DNA from: Lachnospiraceae bacterium UBA3316 | Lineage (GTDB): Bacteria > Bacillota > Clostridia > Lachnospirales > Lachnospiraceae | Assembly: GCA_002361955.1 (NCBI GenBank) | Contig: DESK01000010.1 | Span: 86,401 to 150,400 of the forward strand | DNA length: 64,000 nt | Direction: 5' to 3' | In this document: one piece after another, positions 8,585 to 17,897 of the stretch | Position numbering within the stretch: position 1 is the stretch's first letter | How the letters are laid out: each line of letters opens with the position of its first letter | Notes under the pieces: generated by a model | What the model saw: the letters and a program-made list of their open reading frames with translations, nothing else | Databases searched by the model: none | What the model was told of the DNA's origin: nothing | Translations under genes and position numbers: made by a program

Positions 8585-9020
8585 TTTTTTTTGGACTCTG
8601 AGTTTTTTGCTGATGATAGGCGGCGGGGTCATGCTGGCGGCGTCGGCTGCAAGCCGCTCCTACCTTAGCAAACGGCAGCGGTACAGAGGAAGAGCCACGG
8701 CTACGGTAGTGGAGATCCAGGTGGATGAGCCTGACAGAGCGGGCAGGGAAAAGGGGATCCATGACTATTATTATGCCGTTTTTGCTTATTATGCGGCGGG
8801 CAGACTGTATAAAAAGCGTTATGAGCGGGGAGGAAATCCCTGCCCTTTTACCTTAAACCAGAAGATTGAGATTCAGTATGACGAAGAAAAACCGGAACAT
8901 TTTAGAATCAGGGAGAGAACCCAGGGAAGCTATGTGTCCCCGGCCCTGTATTATGGGGGACTGTGTGTCTGCCTGATCGGCGGCCTGCTGTTTTTGCTGA
9001 CCGCTATGCGTTTGCTGTAA
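8577..9020 (+). CDS. DUF3592-like membrane protein
   Basis: 147-aa protein with a transmembrane segment at each end (about 5-25 and 122-145) and a soluble beta-rich middle with AYYAAGRLYKKRYERGG, resembling the DUF3592 family of unknown function. GTG at 8577 is chosen as start because AAGGAG at 8564-8569 lies 7 nt upstream; it overlaps the ribF stop, implying coupling. An ATG further upstream (8544) lies well inside ribF. Function unknown; family assignment is by overall pattern only. Confidence 0.7.
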   Translation: MNSFFWTLSFLLMIGGGVMLAASAASRSYLSKRQRYRGRATATVVEIQVDEPDRAGREKGIHDYYYAVFAYYAAGRLYKKRYERGGNPCPFTLNQKIEIQYDEEKPEHFRIRERTQGSYVSPALYYGGLCVCLIGGLLFLLTAMRLL

Positions 9021-9125
9021 CGCGGACGTAAAAGAACCTAAAGGAACCTGGAAATCCGAATAGCGCAGGATGTACAATAGAAAGAAAAAATTAGTAGGAA
9101 TTTTTCCTGCAAAGGAGGAGGCATC

Positions 9126-9476
9126 ATGCGCGATCATGAAATAAAGAACGGAGACCAGGAAAAGGTACTGGCAGTTTTGGCTTATCTGGGAATACTGGTA
9201 TTAGTTTCCATTTTTATGGGCAAAAAATCCAAATATGTGCGTTTTCACAGCAACCAGGGGCTGATTCTCTTAATCGGTGAGGTTGTCTGGTGGGCAGTCA
9301 GGAGTTTTTTGGGGGTAGCCATCCTGTCGATTTCCTGGAGGCTGTATTTCCTGTCGAATATTCTGGACATGGTATCTATTTTATTTCTTGTCCTGATAGG
9401 CATTGGTATTTTCCATGCGGTAACCGGCGTGGAGAAAGAGCTGCCCCTGGTCGGAGGCTTCAGGCTGATAGAGTAG
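9126..9476 (+). CDS. Small membrane protein, DUF4870/Tic20-like
   Basis: 116-aa protein with about three hydrophobic segments (about 14-31, 44-68, 80-100) and the motif RFHSNQGLIL between the first two, typical of the DUF4870/Tic20-like group of short membrane proteins. A strong AAAGGAGGAGGC site precedes the ATG. Stands alone between the DUF3592-like gene and rpsO. Biochemical role unknown. Confidence 0.7.
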   Translation: MRDHEIKNGDQEKVLAVLAYLGILVLVSIFMGKKSKYVRFHSNQGLILLIGEVVWWAVRSFLGVAILSISWRLYFLSNILDMVSILFLVLIGIGIFHAVTGVEKELPLVGGFRLIE

Positions 9477-9503
9477 GGGAAAAGAATAGGAAGAAAAAAC
9501 AGT

Positions 9504-9532
9504 TGACGGGAGAATTGTCTTGTGCTAAACTC
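9504..9532 (+). promoter_or_regulatory. Probable sigma-A promoter of rpsO
   Basis: TTGACG (9504-9509), 17 nt spacer, TAAACT (9527-9532). Predicted start near 9539 gives an untranslated leader of about 84 nt before rpsO. rpsO leaders often bind S15 for autoregulation; complementary AGAAC and GTTCT in this leader could close such a structure (inference). Confidence 0.6.
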
Positions 9533-9622
9533 TATGAGTATGAAATTCAGCCGATATTCAGAACTCTGGAGACTCCGACCGGTTCTTAATATCAGGCGGT
9601 TTAAAAAACAGGAGGATTTACC

Positions 9623-9889
9623 ATGATTTCTAAAGAAAAGAAAACAGCTATCATCAACGAGTACGCAAGAACACCGGGCGACACAGGTTCACCGGAGGTT
9701 CAGATCGCTATTCTGACAGCAAGGATCCGTGAGCTGACAGACCACTTAAAAGAGCATCCGAAGGATCATCACTCAAGAAGAGGTATGTTAAAGATGATCG
9801 GTCAGAGGCGTGGCCTTTTGGCATACTTAAAGAAAACAGACCTGGAAGGATACCGTACTTTAATTGGTAAATTAGGAATCAGAAAATAG
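9623..9889 (+). CDS. rpsO: 30S ribosomal protein S15
   Basis: 88-aa primary 16S rRNA-binding protein of the 30S platform, of normal length. Signature pieces: DTGSPEVQIAILTARIREL, HLKEHPKDHHSRRGML and LLAYLKKTDLEGY. AGGAGG lies 8 nt before the ATG. It has its own promoter and a terminator at 9901-9928, and sits immediately upstream of pnp, the order conserved from Proteobacteria to Firmicutes. Confidence 0.98.
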   Translation: MISKEKKTAIINEYARTPGDTGSPEVQIAILTARIRELTDHLKEHPKDHHSRRGMLKMIGQRRGLLAYLKKTDLEGYRTLIGKLGIRK

Positions 9890-9900
9890 TTCAATCAGAA

Positions 9901-9928
9901 GGGACGGGAGAGATTCCGTCCCATTTTT
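9901..9928 (+). terminator. rpsO terminator
   Basis: Stem GGGACGG (9901-9907) with CCGTCCC (9916-9922), 8-nt loop, followed by TTTTT. Likely partial termination between rpsO and pnp. Confidence 0.85.
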
Positions 9929-9969
9929 CTGGTGGAAGGAACTTAATCACTCATGCCTGCGAAAGCAGG

Positions 9970-10023
9970 CCGAGACCACTGAAAAGCAGACATCTTTTGA
10001 TATCTGTTTTTCAGTTGTTTCGG
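9970..10023 (+). promoter_or_regulatory. Long hairpin in the pnp leader, candidate RNase III site
   Basis: The arms 9970-9994 and 9999-10023 pair at 23 of 25 positions (two G-U pairs, two mismatches) around a TTTT loop. A smaller GCCTGC-GAAA-GCAGGC hairpin lies at 9955-9970, adjoining it. The 3' arm ends 46 nt before the pnp start. Escherichia coli pnp is autoregulated through an RNase III-cleaved leader stem between rpsO and pnp; the same arrangement is suggested here. Confidence 0.65.
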
Positions 10024-10069
10024 ATCTCACTGCAGGCAGCCAACAAAGATCAAAACAAGGAGAAGATTT

Positions 10070-12154
10070 ATGTATAAGAGTTTTTCGATGGAGCTTGCAG
10101 GCAGAACCCTCACCGTAGATGTGGACAGGGTGGCGAAGCAGGCAAACGGTGCGGTATTGATGCACTATGGAGATACGACTGTGCTGGCGACAGCCACAGC
10201 TTCTGAAAAGCCCAGGGAAGGGATTGACTTCTTTCCTCTGAGTGTAGAGTATAATGAAAGACTGTATTCTGTGGGAAAGATCCCGGGAGGCTTTAACAAG
10301 CGTGAAGGAAAAGCGTCAGAAAACGCGATCCTCACAGACCGTGTCATTGACCGTCCGATGCGTCCTCTGTTCCCGAAGGATTACAGAAATGACGTGACGC
10401 TGGAAAATCTTGTGCTTTCTGTGGACCAGGACTGCAGCCCGGAGCTTACCGCCATGCTGGGGGCAGCCATCGCGGCTACGATTTCTGACATTCCTTTTGA
10501 CGGACCCTGCGCTACCACCCAGGTGGGCATGGTGGACGGAGAATTTGTGTTCAACCCCACAGCGGCACAGAAGGAAGCTTCTGACCTGCAGCTTACCGTG
10601 GCTTCCACCAGAGATAAGGTCATCATGATCGAGGCCGGGGCGAACGAGGTTCCGGAGGCAAAGATGATCGACGCTATCTTCGCGGCTCACGAGGTCAATC
10701 AGGAGATTATTAAATTTATCGATACGATCGTAGCAGAGTGCGGAAAAGAGAAGCACAGCTATACCAGCTTCGCAGTTCCGGAGGAGCTGTTTGAGGCCAT
10801 CAAAGAGCTGGTTCCCCAGGAAGAGATGGAGGCAGCCGTATTTACTGACGACAAGCAGACAAGAGAAGAGAACATCCGTGTGATCACAGACAGGCTGGAG
10901 GAGGCCCTTGCGGAGAAGAAAGAGTGGCTTCCGTTCTTGGGAGACGCTGTCTATCAGTATCAGAAGAAGACTGTCCGCAAGATGATCTTAAAGGATCATA
11001 AGCGTCCCGATGGACGTGCTATCAACCAGATCCGCCCGTTGGCGGCTGAGATCGACCTGATTCCCAGGGTTCATGGCTCAGCCATGTTCACCAGAGGACA
11101 GACACAGATCTGTACGATCACCACGCTGGCGCCCCTCTCTGAGGCCCAGAGGCTGGACGGACTGGATGAGGCAGAGACGAGCAAGCGCTATATGCATCAT
11201 TACAATTTCCCCAGCTATTCCGTGGGAGAGACGAGACCTTCCAGAGGACCGGGAAGACGTGAGATCGGTCACGGCGCCCTGGCGGAGAGGGCACTGCTTC
11301 CGGTACTGCCCAGTGAAGAGCAGTTCCCCTATGCGATCCGTACCGTATCCGAGACCTTTGAGTCAAACGGATCGACCTCCCAGGCCAGCGTATGCGCTTC
11401 TACGATGTCTCTGATGACGGCAGGCGTGCCCATCAAGCGTCCGGTAGCAGGTATTTCCTGCGGCCTCGTAACAGGGGAAACGGATGATGATTACCTGGTT
11501 CTGACGGATATTCAGGGACTGGAGGATTTCTTCGGAGATATGGACTTTAAGGTAGCCGGTACAGACAATGGAATTACCGCTATCCAGATGGATATCAAGA
11601 TTCACGGATTGACAAGGCCCATCATCGAGGAGGCGATTGCCAGGACAAAAGAGGCCAGAACCTTTATCCTGCACGGTGTGATGGAGGAGGCTATTGCCCA
11701 GCCCAGACCGGAGGTAGGACCCTACGCGCCCAAGATTATTCAGCTTCAGATCGATCCCCAGAAGATCGGCGATGTGGTAGGACAGAGAGGAAAGACCATC
11801 AATGCCATCATCGACCAGACCGGGGTGAAGATCGATATCAGCGATGACGGCGCAGTATCGATCTGCGGCACAGAGCAGGAGTCCATGAATAAGGCTATGG
11901 AAATGATTCGCATTATCACTACAGATTTTGAGGCGGGACAGGTATTCATGGGCAAGGTAGTCAGCATTAAAGAGTTTGGCGCCTTCCTGGAGTTCGCGCC
12001 GGGCAAGGAAGGCATGGTACACATTTCCAAGATTTCCAAGCACAGGATCAACAGGGTGGAAGATGTGCTGACGCTGGGAGATGTGGTGAAGGTTGTATGC
12101 CTTGGTAAGGATAAGATGGGCAGAATCAGTTTCAGCATGAAAGATGTAAAATAA
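10070..12154 (+). CDS. pnp: Polyribonucleotide nucleotidyltransferase (PNPase)
   Basis: 694-aa phosphorolytic 3'-5' exoribonuclease of the RNA degradosome. Two RNase PH-like domains (about 10-230 and 315-540; GDTTVLATATASEKP and GSAMFTRGQTQICT), a helical linker, then a KH domain (IGDVVGQRGKTINAIID, about 565-620) and a C-terminal S1 domain (GKVVSIKEFGAFLEFAPGKEGMVH). Ribosome binding site AAGGAGAAG. Located behind rpsO with a structured leader and ended by a strong terminator. Confidence 0.98.
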   Translation: MYKSFSMELAGRTLTVDVDRVAKQANGAVLMHYGDTTVLATATASEKPREGIDFFPLSVEYNERLYSVGKIPGGFNKREGKASENAILTDRVIDRPMRPLFPKDYRNDVTLENLVLSVDQDCSPELTAMLGAAIAATISDIPFDGPCATTQVGMVDGEFVFNPTAAQKEASDLQLTVASTRDKVIMIEAGANEVPEAKMIDAIFAAHEVNQEIIKFIDTIVAECGKEKHSYTSFAVPEELFEAIKELVPQEEMEAAVFTDDKQTREENIRVITDRLEEALAEKKEWLPFLGDAVYQYQKKTVRKMILKDHKRPDGRAINQIRPLAAEIDLIPRVHGSAMFTRGQTQICTITTLAPLSEAQRLDGLDEAETSKRYMHHYNFPSYSVGETRPSRGPGRREIGHGALAERALLPVLPSEEQFPYAIRTVSETFESNGSTSQASVCASTMSLMTAGVPIKRPVAGISCGLVTGETDDDYLVLTDIQGLEDFFGDMDFKVAGTDNGITAIQMDIKIHGLTRPIIEEAIARTKEARTFILHGVMEEAIAQPRPEVGPYAPKIIQLQIDPQKIGDVVGQRGKTINAIIDQTGVKIDISDDGAVSICGTEQESMNKAMEMIRIITTDFEAGQVFMGKVVSIKEFGAFLEFAPGKEGMVHISKISKHRINRVEDVLTLGDVVKVVCLGKDKMGRISFSMKDVK

Positions 12155-12168
12155 AAGATCATAAATGA

Positions 12169-12205
12169 GAAAAAGTTCAGTCGAAAGGCTGAACTTTTTC
12201 TTTTT
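12169..12205 (+). terminator. pnp terminator
   Basis: 12-bp perfect stem, 12169-12180 with 12189-12200, 8-nt loop, followed by a T-rich tail. Ends the translation/RNA cluster. Confidence 0.92.
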
Positions 12206-12275
12206 CTACTGTTCTACTTTTTATTCTTTTTGTGCGGAAACTATAGAAAAAAGAAAGAGGACATTGTATAATATA

Positions 12276-12340
12276 TATAATATAGGCAGTTGCTTAACCT
12301 GCATCAGAAGTTTTGCCTTGAAAGCCATGGGAAGATGGTT
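12276..12340 (+). promoter_or_regulatory. Leader motif ahead of the GH95 gene (copy A)
   Basis: Overlapping TATAAT boxes (12267-12281) run straight into TATAGGCAGTTGC, then CTGCATCAGA and later ATGGGAAGATGG. The same three blocks, in the same order, occur before dgt at 52023-52068. The rest of the 329-nt gap between pnp and the GH95 gene (12155-12483) holds the pnp terminator and no convincing gene. Function unknown. Confidence 0.5.
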
Positions 12341-12483
12341 CAGGGAGGTGAGATTTTACGGAGGCAAGGGCCGGGAAGTGTTTCTCCTGGCAGATGCGGG
12401 GAGACCGGATGGCTGCGGATATATGAGAAAGGCCTGCCCAGGCGGCTTTTCGAAACCATCATAATTTAAAGGAGGAAGGAAGT

Positions 12484-15400
12484 TTGAAAAAGAAAATGAT
12501 ATCCCTGCTTCTGTCCGTATCCATGCTTATGAGCATGAGCGGCATGACAGTACTGGCACAAAGTACAGGAGCTGTCGCGACCGAGAAGACAACAGAGGCG
12601 GATGGGGAATGCAAGCTGCGTCTGTGGTACAATAAACCGGCCAGCCAGGGAACGACGATTTTAAGCGGAGGATCTTTTGGCACCACCGCTGAGGACAATC
12701 AGTGGCAGCAGTTTACCCTTCCCATCGGAAACAGCTACATGGGAGCCAATGTTTATGGAGAGATACAAACAGAACGCTTGACCTTCAATCAAAAGACCTT
12801 ATGGAATGGAGGTCCCAGCAGCTCAAGGCCAAATTATCAGGGCGGAAATATCACGACGGCTTCCAACGGAAAGCTGATGACCGAGGCATATAAAGATGTG
12901 GTGGACGCTTTTATGGCGGGAAATTCCAACGCGTCAAATCTGTGCAATTATCTGGTGGGATCGTCTGACGGCTACGGAGCTTACCAGTCCTGGGGCGATA
13001 TCTATCTGAACTTTAAGGGAATTGAGGCGGCACAGGCAGAAGATTATGAGAGAAGCCTTGACCTGGAGACAGGAATTGCGGAGGTTGCTTTCAGCGCCCA
13101 GGGAACGTCTTACCACAGAGAGTACTTCGTCAGCCACCCCGACAATGTGCTGGTGATGAAGCTTACAGCTGAGGGAAATGGCACCCTGGATTTCAATGTG
13201 AGCTTCCCGGTAGACAATGCGGAAAATGTGACCTCCAGGAAACTGGGAAAAGATGTAACGTACGATGTGGACGCCGCGGATGGAACCATCGTTACGGCAG
13301 GCTCCATGCAGGACAATCAGATGAAGATGAATTCTATGCTGCAGGTAGTGCCGGTGGGAGGAACCATGACAGCGAATGCTGACGGCAGCTCTCTGGATAT
13401 TGCGGGGGCTAAGGAGGCCGTTATCTTTGTGTCTGCAGATACCGATTATAAGAACGAGTACCCGGCCTACAGGACGGGAGAGACAGACGCCGAGCTGGCA
13501 GCGGCCGTTGCCTCCACAGTATCCGCGGCGAAAGACAAAGGATACGACCAGGTGAAGGAAGACTATCTGTCTGACTACTGCGGGCTTTATGACAGGCTGA
13601 CCCTGGATCTGGGACAGGCTGTTTCCGATAAACCCACGGATGAGCTTCTGGCAGCCTATAAGGCAGGAAATGCCTCTGAGGCGGAAAGAAGATATCTGGA
13701 GGTTCTTCTTTATCAGTATGGCAGATACCTGACCATCGCTTCTTCAAGAGCGGGTGATCTTCCGTCAAACCTTCAGGGTGTGTGGCAGAACCGTGTGGGA
13801 GACGCGGGCAGAGTTCCCTGGGGCAGCGATTACCATATGAATGTAAACTTACAGATGAACTACTGGCCGACCTATTCCGCGAACCTGGCGGAGTGCGCGA
13901 TTCCTCTGATTGACTATGTGGACTCTCTGAGGGAGCCGGGACGTGTGACAGCGGCGACGTACTATGGCATTGTGAGCGGTGAGGGAGAAGAAAACGGATT
14001 CACGGCTCATACCCAGAATACGCCTTTCGGATGGACCTGTCCGGGCTGGGATTTCTCCTGGGGATGGTCTCCGGCGGCAGTGCCCTGGATTTTGCAGAAC
14101 TGCTGGGAGTATTATGAGTACACAAAGGATGAGGATTTCATGCGGGAGCGCATCTATCCCATGCTGCGTGAGGAAGCGCTGCTCTATGACCAGATTCTTG
14201 TGGACAGCGGCGCAGAGATTACTCTTGCGGATGGCACAAAGAGCACGCGTCTCGTATCTGCGCCTACGTATTCTCCGGAGCACGGCCCCAGAACACTGGG
14301 AAATGCCTACGAGCAGGAACTGATCTGGCAGCTGTACGAGGATACGATTATAGCGGCTGAGACCCTTGGCGTAGACGCGGAGAAGGTGGCTGAGTGGAAA
14401 GAGACCCAGAGCAGGCTGGCGCCCATCGAGGTGGGAGACAGCGGACAGATCAAAGAGTGGTATACGGAGACAACACTGGGAAGCTTAGGTGAAAGAGGAC
14501 ACCGTCATATGTCCCACCTGCTCGGACTGTTTCCGGGAGACCTTATTTCTGTAGATAACAGAGAATACATGGACGCCGTGATCGTTTCCCTGACAGACCG
14601 TGGAATGAAGAGCACAGGCTGGGGTATGGGACAGCGTATCAATTCCTGGGCGAGAACAGGAATGGGCAACCAGGCTTACCAGCTGATCAAAACACTGTTT
14701 AACGATGGTATTTACCCGAATCTGTGGGACAGCCACGCGCCCTTCCAGATTGACGGAAACTTTGGATACACCTCTGGCGTGAACGAGATGATCATGCAGA
14801 GCAATATGGGCTATATAAACCTGCTTCCGGCGCTTCCCGATGACTGGAGCGAAGGCCATGTGGACGGACTGCTGGCGAGAGGAAATTTCGAAGTGGATAT
14901 GGATTGGGCAGATGGACAGCTTGACCAGGCAGTCGTTACTTCCAAGAACGGCGGTGAAGCCACAGTGCAGTACGATAATATTTTCCTGGCTTCTGTGACA
15001 GATCAGGCAGGAAAGGATGTAAAGATTACAAAACTGTCCGACAACCGTATTTCCTTTGCCACAGAGAAAGGAAAGAGCTACACCATCAGCCAGTTCCCGG
15101 AGACGGTGAAGGCAGAGACGCCGTCAGGGCTGCAGGCGATGAGAGTCAGCGGCAGCCAGGTGGAGTTGTCCTGGAACCCGGTGGCGTCCAAAGACGCTTC
15201 TTACCAGGTATACCGTCAGGTAAAGGGCGGCGAGTTAGTAAAGATCGCATCCGGCATTAAGGAGGCTCATTTTACAGATACGCAGGCCTATGATGTGATG
15301 GGAACCCTGTCCTACCGGGTGACGTCCTTAGAGCAGGGCACGGAATCTGAGAAGAGCCAGGCGGCTGAGGAACTGGATTACAGAAATATGGCAGGTATGA

Positions 15401-17820
15401 TCGACGACCAGGATGCCAGGGTGATCTATGACGGAGGCTGGGGCAACTGGAACAGCGACAGTGTAAACTATAACGGAACCATTAAGTTTTTACAGAATCC
15501 GGAGGGAACGGAGACAGCATCCCTGACCTTCTTAGGAACGGGTATTGAGGTTGTTGTCTGCAAGAACGTGGACAGAGGTATTTATGCGGTTACCGTGGAC
15601 GGAAAGGACTGCGGCCAGGCAGACACATATGCCGCCAGCTCCGAGAGACAGGCAGTCGTTTACAGCAATAAGGATCTGGAGTACGGCCTTCACACCATTG
15701 TCCTGCGCGCGATGAATCAGAAATGCGCCCAGAGCAGCGGCACAAAGGTGGAGCTTGACGCCTTCCGTGTCATTAATAACAGAGCGGCTGGTGTGGAGCA
15801 GGTGCGTGTAGATACGGCCAGCGGAATCCATAAGGTAAGCAAGGCCGGCAGTACCCTGCAGATGACGGCAGAGGTAACGCCGAAGGAAGTAGAAAACAAA
15901 AATGTTATCTGGTCTGTGGCCACAAAGTCAGGGGAAGCAGCGGGAACGATCGATGAGAACGGCCTTCTGACTCTCAATGACAAGAGCGGCGTGGTGACGG
16001 TGACGGCAGTCTCCGCGGCAGATGCTGCCAAGAGCGGTTCACTGGATATTACGGTGGCGCTGCCGGGAGCAGCAGAGGAGAGCTATGAGGTGGAGGATTC
16101 CGTGGACAAGAATGCACCGAACCCGGCCATCACATGGAGCGGAAGCTGGAGTACCTGGGCAGGAGAGCCTGAGAAGCACCATGGAGGAACGAAGACAGAG
16201 GCTTCCACGGAAGGGGATTCTTTCACCTACAGTTTTACAGGTACAGGTATCGAAGTATACGTACAGAAGCATGAGAACTTTGCAAACCTTCAGGTTGCCA
16301 TTGATGATAAGGATATGGGCACATTCAGCATGGCCGGAAGCAGCTCAGGCGATAACCAGCAGTGCCTGTACAGCAAGAAAGACCTGACGGATGGAAACCA
16401 TACGATCCGCTGCACAGTTGTGAACCGTGACGGCAGAAAGCAGGCAAATCTGGATTACCTTAAGGTGTTTACTTCACCTACATCCAATCCGGATAAATCG
16501 GCTCTTCAGACAGCCATCGAGCGCCATGCAGGAAAGAAAGAGATTCAGTACGAGGAGACCGGCTGGGCTGCTTTCAAAGCGGCGATGGATGCAGCTGTGG
16601 AGGCGATGAACGGCGAGACGGCGTCCGATTATGACGCACTTGTCAAGGCTCTTGACAAAGCGGCCGAAGGACTCCGTGAGAGGGAGCTTCCCGCTCCGGT
16701 GATTCCGGCAGGAACCAAGGGCACAGGCGTGGCAGAGAGCAGCCGCGCGATGCTGATCTGGGACGCAGTGGAAGGAGCAGACAGTTACAATATTTATATC
16801 AGCGGAACAAAGAAGGCATCGACGGAAGAAAACCACCTCTGGCTGGAGGGGCTGACGCCTGAGACTACGTATGCGGTTTCTGTTAAGGCAGTAAACGCAA
16901 ACGGTTTGGAGTCGGCCGAGGTCATTGATATTTCCTTTACCACTCCGGCTGCTCCGTCCCAGGGCGGCAATGAGCCGGAGCAGCCTGCAGAGCTTAAGGT
17001 GGAGCAGAAAGAAGCTGCCACGAAGGCACAGCTGACCTGGAAGGCATCCGCAGGCGCCGTGAAATACAGGATCTATCTGGACAGCAAATTTGTGGGCGAG
17101 ACGGAAAAGACAGAGTATGCGCTGACAGATCTGGTTGAGGGACAGGCGTATGCGGTGAAGGTTGTGGCTGTCGGAAGCCAGGGGCAGAGCTCAGCAGTGG
17201 CGTCACTCCGCTTCACAGCGAAAAAGGAGGTTATCCCCGATAATCCAGACAAACCGGATAAACCTGACAAACCGGACGATCCCGACAAACCTCCTGTGAA
17301 CCCGACAAATCCAGGGGTCAAGGACGGAGATATCTTTGAGGTAAACGGCTACAATTATAAAGTGACGAGCGCCGCAAAGAAGACGGTGGCAGTGACCGGC
17401 GTTAAGAATAAGAAGAGAACTTCCGTAAAAGTGGCCAACACGGTTATCTGGAAAGGCGCAAGCTATCAGGTTACTTCCATAGGAGCCGGGGCGTTTAAAA
17501 ACTGCAAAAAACTGAAAACGGCAACTGTCGGTAAAAATGTAGAAGTCATCGGCAGCAGCGCGTTTGCAAACTGTACAGCTCTGAAAAAGGCAGTGCTGAA
17601 CAGTACGAAGCTCAGGCAGATCGGGGCCAAGGCTTTCTCTGGCTGTAAGAATCTGAAGAGCATCACAATCAAGAGCCGTGTACTGAAAAAAGCAGGAAAG
17701 GCTATGTTGAAAAACATCCATGCTAAAGCAGTGATCCGGGTGCCGAAGGCAAAGTATAAAGCGTACAAGAAGCTTTTGGCCAAGAAAGGACAGAAAAAGA
17801 CGGTGACGATTAAGAAGTAA
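12484..17820 (+). CDS. Secreted GH95-type alpha-L-fucosidase, multi-domain
   Basis: 1778-aa exported enzyme expected to release alpha-1,2-linked fucose from host glycans. A TTG start is used, 8 nt after AAAGGAGG; signal peptide about 1-26. The GH95 catalytic region (about 45-870) opens with LRLWYNKPA and PIGNSYMGA. Likely catalytic residues, by family comparison, are Asn453 and Asn455 (NVNLQMNYW), Glu599 (SPEHGP) and Asp757 (FQIDGNFG). Then follow FN3 (about 880-965), a carbohydrate-binding-like beta module (970-1098), an Ig-like domain (1103-1190), a second copy of the module (1200-1330), a FIVAR-like helical domain (1340-1400), two FN3 domains, a PDKPDKPD linker and a Lys-rich leucine-rich-repeat (LRR_5-like) region (1615-1778). 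No LPXTG signal is present. Pairs with the GH89 gene downstream. Confidence 0.9.
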   Translation: MKKKMISLLLSVSMLMSMSGMTVLAQSTGAVATEKTTEADGECKLRLWYNKPASQGTTILSGGSFGTTAEDNQWQQFTLPIGNSYMGANVYGEIQTERLTFNQKTLWNGGPSSSRPNYQGGNITTASNGKLMTEAYKDVVDAFMAGNSNASNLCNYLVGSSDGYGAYQSWGDIYLNFKGIEAAQAEDYERSLDLETGIAEVAFSAQGTSYHREYFVSHPDNVLVMKLTAEGNGTLDFNVSFPVDNAENVTSRKLGKDVTYDVDAADGTIVTAGSMQDNQMKMNSMLQVVPVGGTMTANADGSSLDIAGAKEAVIFVSADTDYKNEYPAYRTGETDAELAAAVASTVSAAKDKGYDQVKEDYLSDYCGLYDRLTLDLGQAVSDKPTDELLAAYKAGNASEAERRYLEVLLYQYGRYLTIASSRAGDLPSNLQGVWQNRVGDAGRVPWGSDYHMNVNLQMNYWPTYSANLAECAIPLIDYVDSLREPGRVTAATYYGIVSGEGEENGFTAHTQNTPFGWTCPGWDFSWGWSPAAVPWILQNCWEYYEYTKDEDFMRERIYPMLREEALLYDQILVDSGAEITLADGTKSTRLVSAPTYSPEHGPRTLGNAYEQELIWQLYEDTIIAAETLGVDAEKVAEWKETQSRLAPIEVGDSGQIKEWYTETTLGSLGERGHRHMSHLLGLFPGDLISVDNREYMDAVIVSLTDRGMKSTGWGMGQRINSWARTGMGNQAYQLIKTLFNDGIYPNLWDSHAPFQIDGNFGYTSGVNEMIMQSNMGYINLLPALPDDWSEGHVDGLLARGNFEVDMDWADGQLDQAVVTSKNGGEATVQYDNIFLASVTDQAGKDVKITKLSDNRISFATEKGKSYTISQFPETVKAETPSGLQAMRVSGSQVELSWNPVASKDASYQVYRQVKGGELVKIASGIKEAHFTDTQAYDVMGTLSYRVTSLEQGTESEKSQAAEELDYRNMAGMIDDQDARVIYDGGWGNWNSDSVNYNGTIKFLQNPEGTETASLTFLGTGIEVVVCKNVDRGIYAVTVDGKDCGQADTYAASSERQAVVYSNKDLEYGLHTIVLRAMNQKCAQSSGTKVELDAFRVINNRAAGVEQVRVDTASGIHKVSKAGSTLQMTAEVTPKEVENKNVIWSVATKSGEAAGTIDENGLLTLNDKSGVVTVTAVSAADAAKSGSLDITVALPGAAEESYEVEDSVDKNAPNPAITWSGSWSTWAGEPEKHHGGTKTEASTEGDSFTYSFTGTGIEVYVQKHENFANLQVAIDDKDMGTFSMAGSSSGDNQQCLYSKKDLTDGNHTIRCTVVNRDGRKQANLDYLKVFTSPTSNPDKSALQTAIERHAGKKEIQYEETGWAAFKAAMDAAVEAMNGETASDYDALVKALDKAAEGLRERELPAPVIPAGTKGTGVAESSRAMLIWDAVEGADSYNIYISGTKKASTEENHLWLEGLTPETTYAVSVKAVNANGLESAEVIDISFTTPAAPSQGGNEPEQPAELKVEQKEAATKAQLTWKASAGAVKYRIYLDSKFVGETEKTEYALTDLVEGQAYAVKVVAVGSQGQSSAVASLRFTAKKEVIPDNPDKPDKPDKPDDPDKPPVNPTNPGVKDGDIFEVNGYNYKVTSAAKKTVAVTGVKNKKRTSVKVANTVIWKGASYQVTSIGAGAFKNCKKLKTATVGKNVEVIGSSAFANCTALKKAVLNSTKLRQIGAKAFSGCKNLKSITIKSRVLKKAGKAMLKNIHAKAVIRVPKAKYKAYKKLLAKKGQKKTVTIKK

Positions 17821-17827
17821 AAATGGT

Positions 17828-17865
17828 AAAGCCCCATACGGGTCTGAGTACCCGTATGGGGCTTT
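17828..17865 (+). terminator. Terminator between the GH95 and GH89 genes
   Basis: Perfect 16-bp stem (17828-17843 with 17850-17865), loop CTGAGT; the T tail is short (TTT inside the stem end). Probably reduces read-through into the GH89 gene. Confidence 0.75.
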
Positions 17866-17897
17866 CAACATCATCAGTTCATAAAGGAGGAGCTTAT

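Noticed and set aside
12165..12464. 99-codon open frame between pnp and the GH95 gene
   Set aside because: It starts inside the pnp terminator, has no binding site or family resemblance, and covers the leader motif.
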